NCBI GenBank assembly: GCA_026982695.1
Contig: JALSGS010000058.1
Location: forward strand, 1 to 46,653
Length of the DNA: 46,653 nt
Reading direction: 5' to 3'
From: Saprospiraceae bacterium
GTDB taxonomy: Bacteria > Bacteroidota > Bacteroidia > Chitinophagales > Saprospiraceae
A model generated the notes under the pieces. That model was given only the letters and a program-made list of their open reading frames with translations, did not search any database and was not told the DNA's origin. The position numbers and the translations under genes are program-made. Below, piece by piece: positions 17,170 to 26,627 of this stretch. How positions within the stretch are numbered: the stretch's first letter is position 1; every line of letters begins with the position of its first letter.

Positions 17170-18570
17170 TCACAGATGGATCACTTCGCCATAGGCCGCC
17201 GCCGTAGCTTCCATAATGGCTTCGCTCATGGTGGGGTGTGGATGGATCGACTTGATGATCTCGTGGCCTGTGGTTTCGAGTTTGCGCGCGGCTACTACTT
17301 CAGCTATCATCTCTGTGACGTTGGCCCCGATGAGGTGAGCACCCAGCCACTCTCCATACTTGGCATCAAAGATCACCTTGACAAAGCCCTCAGGTGCGCC
17401 CGAAGCCTTGGCCTTGCCCGAAGCCGTAAAGGGAAACCTACCCACTTTGAGCTGGTAGCCTGCCGCTCTCGCAGCTTGCTCGGTATAGCCTACCGAAGCT
17501 ACCTCAGGCACGCAGTAAGTACACGAAGGGATGTTGTCGTAGTCGATGGGTTCGGGGTTGAGCCCAGCAATCGCCTCCACACAAGTGATGCCTTCAGCAC
17601 TGGCCACATGTGCCAAAGCCGGCCCTGGAACGACGTCGCCAATGGCGTAAATGCCAGGCACATTGGTGCGATAATAGGCGTCGACTTTGATCCAACCGCG
17701 CTCGGTTTGCACGCCCAACGTCTCCAGGCCGATGTTTTCCGTGTTGGGCGTAACTCCAGCCGCCGACAACACCACATCGCACTTGATCTCGTCGGTCTTA
17801 CCCGTCTTGCGATCTTTGACAACCACCGTGCAGGTGCGGGTAGTAGTCTTCACCTCTGTCACTTCGGTGTTCGCCCGTACGTCGATGCCTTTCTTTTTGA
17901 AAATTTTGTCCAGCTCTTTGGACACATCGGCATCTTCGCGCGGCAGCAATCCCTGCTCCAGGTACTCGACTACCGTCACTTCTGTGCCTATGGCGTTGTA
18001 GAAATAGGCAAATTCGACGCCAATGGCACCTGCCCCCACTACAACCAAGCGCTTGGGCTGCTTGCTCAGCGTCATGGCCTGCCGATAACCGATGATGCGC
18101 TTGCCATCGATCGGCATATTGGGCAGCTCCTTGGCACGCGCCCCCGTAGCAACGATGATGTGCGGGGCGCTGTACTCCGTCGTCTTGCCCTCCGCATCGG
18201 TCACTTGTACCTTCTTGCCGCGCGCCAGCTTGCCCGTGCCTTTGATCACTGTGATCTTGTTTTTCCGCATGAGAAACTCCACACCTTTACTCATGGCCTG
18301 TGCTACATCGCGGCTGCGCTGCACTATAGCGGCAAAATCGGCTTTGGCCTCTCCTACTTTTATCCCATAGTCGGAAGCGTGCTGGAGATATTCGAACACC
18401 TGGGCCGACTTGAGCAAAGCTTTTGTCGGGATACACCCCCAGTTCAGGCAAATGCCACCCAAAGACTCCCGCTCTACTAAACCCACCTTCATGCCCAATT
18501 GCGAGGCGCGAATAGCTGTCACATAGCCGCCCGGCCCACTGCCGATAATGATCAAGTCGAATTGATTCAT
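17170..18570 (-). CDS. lpdA: Dihydrolipoamide dehydrogenase (E3)
   Basis: 466 residues starting MNQFDLIIIGSGPGGYVTAI. The FAD motif GSGPGGY is at about 10. The redox disulfide LGGICLNWGCIPTKALL has Cys near 42 and 47. The NAD motif VVVGAGAIGVEFAYFYN is near 180, and the C-terminal His-Glu pair HPHPTMSEAIMEA near 443-455. It re-oxidises lipoyl domains of the pyruvate, 2-oxoglutarate or branched-chain complexes, or of the glycine cleavage system. No E1/E2 gene is adjacent, so it probably serves several complexes. The ATG at 18570 is chosen over an upstream in-frame extension to 18618, which carries no conserved sequence. A TATCTTTG element lies 35 bases upstream. Confidence 0.96.
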   Translation of the reverse strand: MNQFDLIIIGSGPGGYVTAIRASQLGMKVGLVERESLGGICLNWGCIPTKALLKSAQVFEYLQHASDYGIKVGEAKADFAAIVQRSRDVAQAMSKGVEFLMRKNKITVIKGTGKLARGKKVQVTDAEGKTTEYSAPHIIVATGARAKELPNMPIDGKRIIGYRQAMTLSKQPKRLVVVGAGAIGVEFAYFYNAIGTEVTVVEYLEQGLLPREDADVSKELDKIFKKKGIDVRANTEVTEVKTTTRTCTVVVKDRKTGKTDEIKCDVVLSAAGVTPNTENIGLETLGVQTERGWIKVDAYYRTNVPGIYAIGDVVPGPALAHVASAEGITCVEAIAGLNPEPIDYDNIPSCTYCVPEVASVGYTEQAARAAGYQLKVGRFPFTASGKAKASGAPEGFVKVIFDAKYGEWLGAHLIGANVTEMIAEVVAARKLETTGHEIIKSIHPHPTMSEAIMEATAAAYGEVIHL

Positions 18571-18605
18571 TCTGCTTCGATTTTTGTGATTTTGAAAAGG
18601 CGGCC

Positions 18606-18613
18606 CAAAGATA
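18606..18613 (-). promoter_or_regulatory. lpd -7 element TATCTTTG
   Basis: Perfect TAnnTTTG on the minus strand, 35 bases before the lpd ATG and downstream of the terminator at 18670-18690, so lpd seems to have its own promoter. Confidence 0.45.
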
Positions 18614-18663
18614 GGCAATGCTCCCTTGGCCCCCGGCTTGCCCTTATAGTCCTTTTGCGAAAC

Positions 18664-18690
18664 AAAAAAGCCCCGAATGGCGTTCGGGGC
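18664..18690 (-). terminator. Intrinsic terminator, minus strand
   Basis: Stem GCCCCGAA (18670-18677) with TTCGGGGC (18683-18690) and a 5-base loop. On the minus strand it is followed by TTTTTTG. It would stop leftward transcription before the lpd promoter; the transcript it ends is not obvious, as the nearest minus-strand gene ends 416 bases away. Confidence 0.75.
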
Positions 18691-19105
18691 TCAAACAAAC
18701 TAACTTACTGATACTAAGGCTAAGTCTTTAATGGCTATTTAGGGATTAGAAGTACAAAATTAATATAGTATCAATTTTCATACGTCACCATTTACACAAT
18801 AGTTGCACTTGCTAGCAAATTTTCACAGCCAGCAAGTGAAGTATTCCAAAGTTTTATGTCAAATAGTAAAAGTGGGCTGTGTGCGGGTACGACTGCGCAC
18901 AAGCTGAAGAGAAAAGCCCCTCAAATGCGAAAAAAGCACGTGAATCTGCCACGACATGAAGGCGGGTTGTTTTCTCATCAGCATGTTATCGTCGAACGAG
19001 GACAAAAATATACAAGCAGACCAAATACAGGTTAATAAATCGCTTATCTTTTTAGATTTTTTTCAAAACCATCATCAACAATTTGATTATCATTTTTTTA
19101 CAAAT
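18691..19105. other. Intergenic; possible small RNA or long 3' UTR ending at the terminator
   Basis: No protein gene seen. On the minus strand, TAATTTTG (18755-18762, a TAnnTTTG match with no good -33) followed about 90 bases later by the terminator could define a short untranslated RNA. Alternatively this is the 3' UTR of the lipoprotein gene. Confidence 0.3.
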
Positions 19106-19624
19106 TCACGTTTGAATCATTACAACGATCAGCCATTTTTGTGCTCCACTACGTATGGTATCTACTTTCAGTTGTATCTGTCCGGGCAGCATAAAAGGTA
19201 CGCCAGGCGATAGATGAGCACGCACGTTTTCTATCGCTGTTGCCCACTGGGCGAAGGTGCTCCATACAGGCGACAAGGTGGCCATTTTGCGCAAGCACTC
19301 AGCAGCCTGGACAGCTATAGAGTCAGAAGGGTATTGGGCCATATGTGGCAGCAAAAAGCGAAACTCTTGTCGCACGGTTTCACATCCACTTTGGTACAGT
19401 TCGACTGTGGTGCCATCGCGCAAATCAATTGTTTCGATACTTTCCTGCCCTCGGCGCACAAAGTGGTGTGCCACTACAGCTTGCATGGTGTCAGAAGCAA
19501 TGGGCACGGGCTGCCCTGTCGGACAGTCCGCCTCTGTAGCAGAAGTGCGATCACAGGCATATAACCAAGCACTCACGCCACACATCGTGGCAATTGCCCA
19601 AAAATGAAACCTATAACTCATCAT
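19106..19624 (-). CDS. Putative lipoprotein of unknown function
   Basis: 172 residues, not recognised. The N-terminus (MMSYRFHFWAIATMCGVSAWLYAC) is a signal peptide ending in a lipobox-like L-Y-A-C near residue 24, so lipid anchoring at a membrane is likely. The mature part is helical-looking with two Cys (DCPTGQPV; GCETVRQEF) and a C-terminal strand (GQIQLKVDTI). It stands alone, divergent from gdhA, with 409 bases between the two starts. A 7-bp perfect hairpin lies 9 bases upstream of the start. Codon use is similar to neighbours, so I accept it as a real gene with unknown role. Confidence 0.65.
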   Translation of the reverse strand: MMSYRFHFWAIATMCGVSAWLYACDRTSATEADCPTGQPVPIASDTMQAVVAHHFVRRGQESIETIDLRDGTTVELYQSGCETVRQEFRFLLPHMAQYPSDSIAVQAAECLRKMATLSPVWSTFAQWATAIENVRAHLSPGVPFMLPGQIQLKVDTIRSGAQKWLIVVMIQT

Positions 19625-19632
19625 ACAACGTA

Positions 19633-19650
19633 TTGGATGAATACATCCAA
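19633..19650. repeat. Inverted repeat TTGGATG-AATA-CATCCAA
   Basis: Perfect 7-bp stem with a 4-base loop, 9 bases before the lipoprotein ATG. In the mRNA it would sit in the ribosome-binding area; it could also be a DNA-binding site. Confidence 0.5.
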
Positions 19651-21395
<1,745 letters not shown>

Positions 21396-21426
21396 ATGCG
21401 CACTGCGACGCTACTTATCCAACAAC

Positions 21427-21470
21427 AACTGCTGCACCGGCCCCGAGCCAGGTGCAGCAGTTCGCTTTTT
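21427..21470 (+). terminator. gdhA terminator
   Basis: Perfect 12-bp stem AACTGCTGCACC (21427-21438) with GGTGCAGCAGTT (21451-21462), a 12-base loop, followed by CGCTTTTTG on the plus strand. It ends gdhA and separates it from the convergent thiolase gene. Confidence 0.85.
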
Positions 21471-21501
21471 GCGCCAAGCGCATCATTCAAAAGTAGCTCG
21501 A

Positions 21502-22671
21502 TCAGAGCAATTCGAAAATGCCGGCAATGCCTTGCCCACCACCTACACATGCTGTCACCATGCCGTACTTGTTGCCTCGCCGGCGCATCTCGTTGAGCAG
21601 CTGTGTGGTGAGTTTGGCTCCCGTACAGCCCAGTGGGTGCCCCAGTGCGATAGCTCCACCATTGACGTTGACAATGTCTGGGTTGAGGCCAGCTTGTTGA
21701 ATTACCGCCAAAGCTTGAGCGGCAAAAGCTTCGTTGAGCTCGATCAGTTCGATATCTTCTAGCTTGAGGCCAGCTTGCGCCAAGGCTTTGGGTATGGCCA
21801 CGCAAGGACCAATGCCCATGTAAAGGGGATCAACGCCACCTACTGCACAGGCCACGAGCCGAGCGATGGGCTTGAGGTTCAGCTTATTGACCATCTCCTC
21901 ACTGACTACCAGTGTAAAGGCAGCCCCATCAGAAGTCTGCGATGCATTGCCGGCTGTTACGACACCATCCTTTGCAAAAACGGGGCGCAGACGCGCCAGC
22001 GCTTCCATGCTGGTGTCGGGGCGCACACCTTCATCGGTGTCCATGACAAATTCGCGCTCTTGGCGCTTGTGATCCTGCACGAACACTTCCTTGACGGTTA
22101 CAGGTACGATCTCATCTTTGAACTTGCCTTCTTGAATGGCCTTGGCAGCCAACCTGTGCGAGCGCAAGGCGAACTCATCAGCCATTTGGCGCGTGATGCC
22201 GTATTTTTTCGCCACAGCCTCGGCTGTCAGCCCCATGCTGGCCATGTAGTTGGGCTTGTCTTTGACCATATTGTAGTTAGGCACGAACTTGTAGCCCGTC
22301 ATAGGCACTAAGCTCATGCTTTCCGCACCACCTGCGATAAATATGTGCCCCATACCCGCTTTGATTTTGCCCACAGCCAATGAAATGGTCTCCAGGCCTG
22401 AAGCACAATAGCGATTCACGGTAAAGCCCGGCACTTCCTTTCCCAAAGCCATCAACGAGATCTGGCGCCCCATCTGTAGGCCTTGCTCCCCTTCAGGGTT
22501 GGCACAGCCCACGATCACGTCATCTACCATTTTGGGTTCGAGCTCGGGCGTGTGCTCCATGAGGTATTGAATGACGCGCACAGCCAAATCATCGGAGCGC
22601 ATGTGTTTGAAGCTGCCCTTCTTGGCTTTGCCCACAGCCGTGCGATATGCTTTGACGATATATGCTTCCAT
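21502..22671 (-). CDS. fadA: Acetyl-CoA C-acyltransferase (thiolase)
   Basis: 389 residues from [21 protein letters not shown] (ATG at 22671; the extension to 22716 is not conserved). The acyl-acceptor Cys is in [17 protein letters not shown] (about 88-104). The C-terminal motifs [20 protein letters not shown] (His, about 343-362) and [14 protein letters not shown] (Cys) are intact. It cleaves 3-ketoacyl-CoA in the last step of beta-oxidation. The gene follows the FadN-type gene by 89 bases on the same strand; the pair makes a complete hydratase/dehydrogenase/thiolase set. Confidence 0.95.
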   Translation of the reverse strand: MEAYIVKAYRTAVGKAKKGSFKHMRSDDLAVRVIQYLMEHTPELEPKMVDDVIVGCANPEGEQGLQMGRQISLMALGKEVPGFTVNRYCASGLETISLAVGKIKAGMGHIFIAGGAESMSLVPMTGYKFVPNYNMVKDKPNYMASMGLTAEAVAKKYGITRQMADEFALRSHRLAAKAIQEGKFKDEIVPVTVKEVFVQDHKRQEREFVMDTDEGVRPDTSMEALARLRPVFAKDGVVTAGNASQTSDGAAFTLVVSEEMVNKLNLKPIARLVACAVGGVDPLYMGIGPCVAIPKALAQAGLKLEDIELIELNEAFAAQALAVIQQAGLNPDIVNVNGGAIALGHPLGCTGAKLTTQLLNEMRRRGNKYGMVTACVGGGQGIAGIFELL

Positions 22672-22760
22672 TTTTCGGATTGTGTTTTCTTTTTCAAACT
22701 GGATAGGGAAACCCATTCGGGCAAAAAGCGCCTATGCGGCGCCTCACTGAGCCCAATTCA

Positions 22761-25154
22761 TCAATTGCGCAGCGGCTTGTTGTACTGCAGCATGTGCTGA
22801 ATGCGTTCCAGCGTTTTGGGCTCACCACACAAGCTGAGGAAGGCCTCTCGCTCGATGTCGAGCAGGTATCGTTCCGAGACGCGCTGCTCGCCTGTCAGAT
22901 CGCCACCACATAGCACCCAAGCAATCTTGCGCGCAATTTTGACGTCGTGCTCAGAGATGAAGTGGCCGAGCTTGAACTCGTTGGCGGCAGCATAGAGCGC
23001 CCCCAGGCCACCACGTCCCAACACCAAGATATCTTCGCGCGGCACGGGCTGGGTATAGGCAGGTGCCAGCTCGAGCACCTTCTTCTTGGCTTCGCCGATG
23101 TTGCGCTGTACGTTGAGTACCACTTTGTCGCGCTGAGGTAGCAGATAGCCATGCTTGTATGCCTCGTGGGCCGAGCGCGAGACAGTAGCCATCGCAATGG
23201 TGCGGAATTGCTTGAGCAGCGTGGGAATCTTCACATCGCCCTCGAAAAACTGATCAGAGGCGCGCAAGGCAAATTCTTTGGTGCCACCGCCGCCGGGGAT
23301 GAGCCCTACGCCCACCTCTACCAATCCGATATACGACTCGGCAGCAGCCACCGCTGCATCGCAATGCATCGTCAGCTCACAGCCACCGCCAAAGACGTAG
23401 CCTTGCGTAGCTGCTACCACCGGCACAGCCGAATAACGACAGCGCATGGTCATGTTTTGAAACATCTGTACGGCGAAGTTCAGCTCGTCCCACTCTTGCT
23501 GGTAGGCCATCATGGCAATCATCATGAGATTGGCGCCTACGCTAAAGTTTTGTGCGTTGTTGCCGATCACCAGGCCATTCCAGTTGCCTTGCTCGGCTAA
23601 GTCGATGGCTTCCATTACGCCACGGATCACCCCCTCTCCAATGCTATTGGCCTTACTGGTGAACTCCAGACACAACACGCCATCGCCGATATCGTGCAAA
23701 ATCGTCTCGCTGGTCTTGTGCACAGGTGGCAGGTCTCGGAAGTTATCCAGAATGACGATGCCGTCCATGTTGGGCACTTCCTTGTAGGCTTTGAGCTCGA
23801 TGTCGTAGTAGTACTTCTTACCACCTTCGCGCTTGTAAAAGGCCGTAATGCCAGATGCCACCATCTCCTTGACCCACTCGGCCACAGGCTCGCCGTATGC
23901 CTCAGCCTTAGCGATGCCTTCTTCCACGCCGATGATGTCCCAATACTCAAAAGGCCCATACTGCCAAGCATAGCCCGCCCGCATGGCATCATCGATGCTG
24001 TAGATGTTGTCCGAAATTTCGGGAATGCGATTGGATGCGTAGGCAAAGAGGCTGACCAATGAACGGCGCACCAGCTCGCCCCCTTTGTCGTCGGCTTGAA
24101 AGACGGCCTTGATCCGGCGCGGCACTTCTTCGATCTGCTTGGACAACTCCAAGCTCTGCAGCTTCGACGACTTTTTGGGTTTGTACTCGAGCGCATGGAG
24201 GTCGAGCTCCAAAATGACGCGGCGACCTTGCTCGTCGCGCTCGTCAGTTTTTTTGTAAAATCCTTGGCCGGTTTTGTCGCCCAGGAAGTTGTTGTCGAGC
24301 AAAAACTTCAAATACGCCGGTATCTCGAGGCGTTGCGCTACGGGATCGTGCGGCAGGTTTTGCTTGAGCCCCATGAGCACCTTGGCCGTGGTATCGTGCC
24401 CTACCAAGTCGCCCAGGCGGAAGGTGCCCGTCTTGGGACGGCCGATAGCAGGACCCGTGAGTTTATCGACCTCATTGAGACTAAGCCCCAACTCGTAGGC
24501 CAGCTCGAAGATGCGAGCCATGGCAATGACGCCAATGCGGTTGGCGATGAAGCCCGGCGTGTCCTTGCAGCGCACCGTCTGCTTGCCCAGATGCCAGTCG
24601 CCATAACGCATGAAAAAATCGATCACTTCGGGCTTGGTCTCTCTATGGGGAATAACTTCCAAAAGGCGCATGTAGCGCGGCGGGTTGAAAAAGTGGGTAC
24701 CACAAAAGTGCTTGCGAAAGTCGTCGCTGCGCCCCTCCGCCATCAAGTGAATGGGAATGCCCGAAGTGTTGGAAGTGACCAAAGAACCAGCCTTTCGGTA
24801 CTGGTCTACCTGTTCGAAGATCTGGCGCTTGATGTCCAGATTTTCGACAACCACTTCGATGATCCAGTCGCACTCGGCAATCTTGGGCATGTCGTCTTCA
24901 AAGTTGCCCGTGCGGATGCGGCTGGCGAAATCTTTGTCGTACAGTGGGTTGAGCTTGTTTTTCAGCGCCTTCTTGAGCGCTTCGTCAGCAATGCGGTTGC
25001 GCGCCCGTGGGTCATTGCGCTCCGCTTCGCCCAGATCGCGGGGCACGATGTCGAGCATCAACACTTCGAGGCCAGCATTGGCCAGATGGCAAGCAATGCC
25101 TGAGCCCATTACCCCAGAACCCAGTACAGCTGCTTTGCGTATTCTTCTACTCAT
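22761..25154 (-). CDS. fadN: 3-hydroxyacyl-CoA dehydrogenase/enoyl-CoA hydratase (FadN type)
   Basis: 797 residues from MSRRIRKAAVLGSG (ATG at 25154; the extension to 25199 runs through an upstream copy of the dispersed repeat). The dehydrogenase part is N-terminal: AAVLGSGVMGSGIACHLANAG, then FCGTHFFNPPRYMRLLEVIPH with the catalytic His, then DTPGFIANRIG. The enoyl-CoA hydratase part is C-terminal: NFSVGANLMMIAMMA, QGYVFGGGCELTMHCD and VEVGVGLIPGGGGTKEFALR. This order is the reverse of E. coli FadB and matches B. subtilis FadN. It carries out steps two and three of beta-oxidation, with the thiolase gene downstream. A palindrome spans its likely transcription start. Confidence 0.95.
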   Translation of the reverse strand: MSRRIRKAAVLGSGVMGSGIACHLANAGLEVLMLDIVPRDLGEAERNDPRARNRIADEALKKALKNKLNPLYDKDFASRIRTGNFEDDMPKIAECDWIIEVVVENLDIKRQIFEQVDQYRKAGSLVTSNTSGIPIHLMAEGRSDDFRKHFCGTHFFNPPRYMRLLEVIPHRETKPEVIDFFMRYGDWHLGKQTVRCKDTPGFIANRIGVIAMARIFELAYELGLSLNEVDKLTGPAIGRPKTGTFRLGDLVGHDTTAKVLMGLKQNLPHDPVAQRLEIPAYLKFLLDNNFLGDKTGQGFYKKTDERDEQGRRVILELDLHALEYKPKKSSKLQSLELSKQIEEVPRRIKAVFQADDKGGELVRRSLVSLFAYASNRIPEISDNIYSIDDAMRAGYAWQYGPFEYWDIIGVEEGIAKAEAYGEPVAEWVKEMVASGITAFYKREGGKKYYYDIELKAYKEVPNMDGIVILDNFRDLPPVHKTSETILHDIGDGVLCLEFTSKANSIGEGVIRGVMEAIDLAEQGNWNGLVIGNNAQNFSVGANLMMIAMMAYQQEWDELNFAVQMFQNMTMRCRYSAVPVVAATQGYVFGGGCELTMHCDAAVAAAESYIGLVEVGVGLIPGGGGTKEFALRASDQFFEGDVKIPTLLKQFRTIAMATVSRSAHEAYKHGYLLPQRDKVVLNVQRNIGEAKKKVLELAPAYTQPVPREDILVLGRGGLGALYAAANEFKLGHFISEHDVKIARKIAWVLCGGDLTGEQRVSERYLLDIEREAFLSLCGEPKTLERIQHMLQYNKPLRN

Positions 25155-25197
25155 TGTATCGGAAGGTTTATGGTTTATTTGTACGAGTAACCGTCGC

Positions 25198-25211
25198 ATT
25201 TGCCGAAAGGC
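25198..25211 (+). repeat. Copy of dispersed 14-mer ATTTGCCGAAAGGC
   Basis: Exact copy, 43 bases upstream of the fadN ATG, inside its leader. Confidence 0.75.
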
Positions 25212-25232
25212 GAAAAACAGCTAAGGCGAGCT

Positions 25233-25254
25233 GCTTAGCGAAAATTCGCTGAGC
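25233..25254. promoter_or_regulatory. Palindrome at the fadN promoter
   Basis: Arms GCTTAGCGAA (25233-25242) and TTCGCTGAGC (25245-25254) with a 2-base centre and one G-T pairing. It abuts the minus-strand -7 element at 25254-25261, so it spans about +1 to +20. Size and place fit an operator for a dimeric repressor; as RNA it would be a hairpin at the 5' end. Confidence 0.5.
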
Positions 25255-25261
25255 AAATATA
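25254..25261 (-). promoter_or_regulatory. fadN -7 element TATATTTG
   Basis: Perfect TAnnTTTG on the minus strand, 99 bases before the fadN ATG; a TTTG lies 25 bases further upstream (25287-25290), slightly long spacing. Confidence 0.45.
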
Positions 25262-25401
25262 CAAATTCAACCCAATGGATCACGGACAAATGCAAAAATG
25301 TGTAGCTGATATGTACCGCTTACCTGTAGCATTGCCACCTACCACCGCATATTCAAGCCCCAAGCCCATATTGCCCTCCCGATACTTTTACCTAACTGCT
25401 G

Positions 25402-25409
25402 TACCTTTA
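25402..25409 (+). promoter_or_regulatory. Candidate -7 element TACCTTTA of the protease-like gene
   Basis: One base off TAnnTTTG and only 14 bases before the first ATG (25424). It would favour the second ATG at 25469 if active. No -33 match seen. Confidence 0.3.
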
Positions 25410-25423
25410 GGATACTGATTCGA

Positions 25424-26557
25424 ATGAGGCCTCCGCCAAAATCATCACCAAAAAGCCATAAACGATCGATGAATCACAGTTGGACTGCTGCCCGAAAAAG
25501 TGCATTGGTATATGTGGCCACGCCTTACAACATGGGTGTAGGCTTTGTGATTAAGCCGTGGCGTCTCATCGTTACGAATGCACATGTAGTGCACGACAAC
25601 AGGGAAGTAGTCATAGACAACCCACACATTGACCGACAATTGGTTCCTGTTTGGTTTTGGGATGAATGGCTCGATGTGGCTTTTTTGCCCGCTCCTGAAC
25701 ACCATGAGCCACTACCCGACCTTCCGCTTGCTGCGGCACTGCCCAAGAGTGGCTCTCCGGTATGGGCCATAGGATACACCGCAGAAGCTCGATGCCACGT
25801 GGCACAAGGCACCGTCACGGCAATCCGGCGACATGAAGGAGGCATCAACTACATTCAACACGACATTTCACTAACATCCATGTTTAGTGGTAGTCCACTT
25901 TTCAATGCCCAAGGCCATCTTTTGGGGCTCAACGCAGTGCCATTTTTCAATAACGCCAAACATGAGAGTTTTTCCCTACCTACGGCCTACCTCATTGAGC
26001 TTGCCCAGTGGTATTTACCCCATTACGGGCAAAGTGCGGCGCGCTGTGCTGAGTGCCGCTCTTTTGTTTTAGCTACCGAAAAAACAGATGAATATTGCCC
26101 CAAGTGTCAAGCCCCATTGAGATTGCCACATGAAGTGCCGCTTTACGAAGCGATAGGAGTAGGGCACACCCTCGAACAACTCATTGAAGAGATAGGGCAT
26201 GACGTGCGCCTTTCGCGCCGTGGTCCCAATGCTTGGGAAGTACAGCACGGCAGTGCACGCATACACATCAACTGGCACGAACCAAGTGGCATGATCAGCT
26301 GCGAAGCCTATCTGTGCACATTACCCCATCACAACCTAGAAAAGCTCTACACCTTTCTACTGCGCACTAATTACCAGCTGGAAGGACTCAGCTTTAGCGT
26401 GCGCAATCGCAAAATAATACTCTCGCTAGTACTATATGACAAGTACCTGAACCTCGCCACGGCCCGCCAACTGCTGCAGCAACTATTAATGCAAGCTGAT
26501 CATTTTGATAATATCTTAGTAGAGCGCTTTGGTGCCAACTGGACCAACCAGCCATAA
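25424..26557 (+). CDS. Trypsin-like serine protease with zinc ribbon and YbjN-like C-terminal domain
   Basis: 377 residues (362 if the ATG at 25469 is used). Residues about 25-195 are a trypsin-like domain with the triad visible: VTNAHVV (His, about 52), LDVAFL (Asp, about 83) and SMFSGSPLFN (Ser, about 154, replacing the usual GNSGGP). No signal peptide or membrane span is seen, so it appears cytoplasmic. Two CxxC pairs (CAEC about 208, CPKC about 225) form a zinc ribbon. The last 130 residues (HTLEQLIEEIGHDVRLSRRG, IHINWHEPSGMISCEAYLC, LLRTNYQLEGLSFSVRNRKI) look like a YbjN or CesT/type-III-chaperone fold. It ends 70 bases before dnaX. Substrate is unknown. Confidence 0.8.
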   Translation: MRPPPKSSPKSHKRSMNHSWTAARKSALVYVATPYNMGVGFVIKPWRLIVTNAHVVHDNREVVIDNPHIDRQLVPVWFWDEWLDVAFLPAPEHHEPLPDLPLAAALPKSGSPVWAIGYTAEARCHVAQGTVTAIRRHEGGINYIQHDISLTSMFSGSPLFNAQGHLLGLNAVPFFNNAKHESFSLPTAYLIELAQWYLPHYGQSAARCAECRSFVLATEKTDEYCPKCQAPLRLPHEVPLYEAIGVGHTLEQLIEEIGHDVRLSRRGPNAWEVQHGSARIHINWHEPSGMISCEAYLCTLPHHNLEKLYTFLLRTNYQLEGLSFSVRNRKIILSLVLYDKYLNLATARQLLQQLLMQADHFDNILVERFGANWTNQP

Positions 26558-26615
26558 AGCATGCAAAGCCGTACATATCACTACAGAAAATTGCTGCCTT
26601 TTGCATTTGGCCCCA

Positions 26616-26623
26616 TACCTTTG
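26616..26623 (+). promoter_or_regulatory. dnaX -7 element TACCTTTG
   Basis: Perfect TAnnTTTG with a TTG 22 bases upstream (26591-26593). It ends 4 bases before the dnaX ATG, so the transcript may be leaderless. Confidence 0.5.
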
Positions 26624-26627
26624 TGCC

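Noticed and set aside
17176-18480. 434-codon open frame on the plus strand opposite lpd
   Set aside because: It is the antisense shadow of a GC-rich, strongly conserved gene; its translation is His/Arg-rich with no domain resemblance.
24096-25103. 335-codon open frame opposite fadN
   Set aside because: Antisense shadow of fadN, no recognisable motif.
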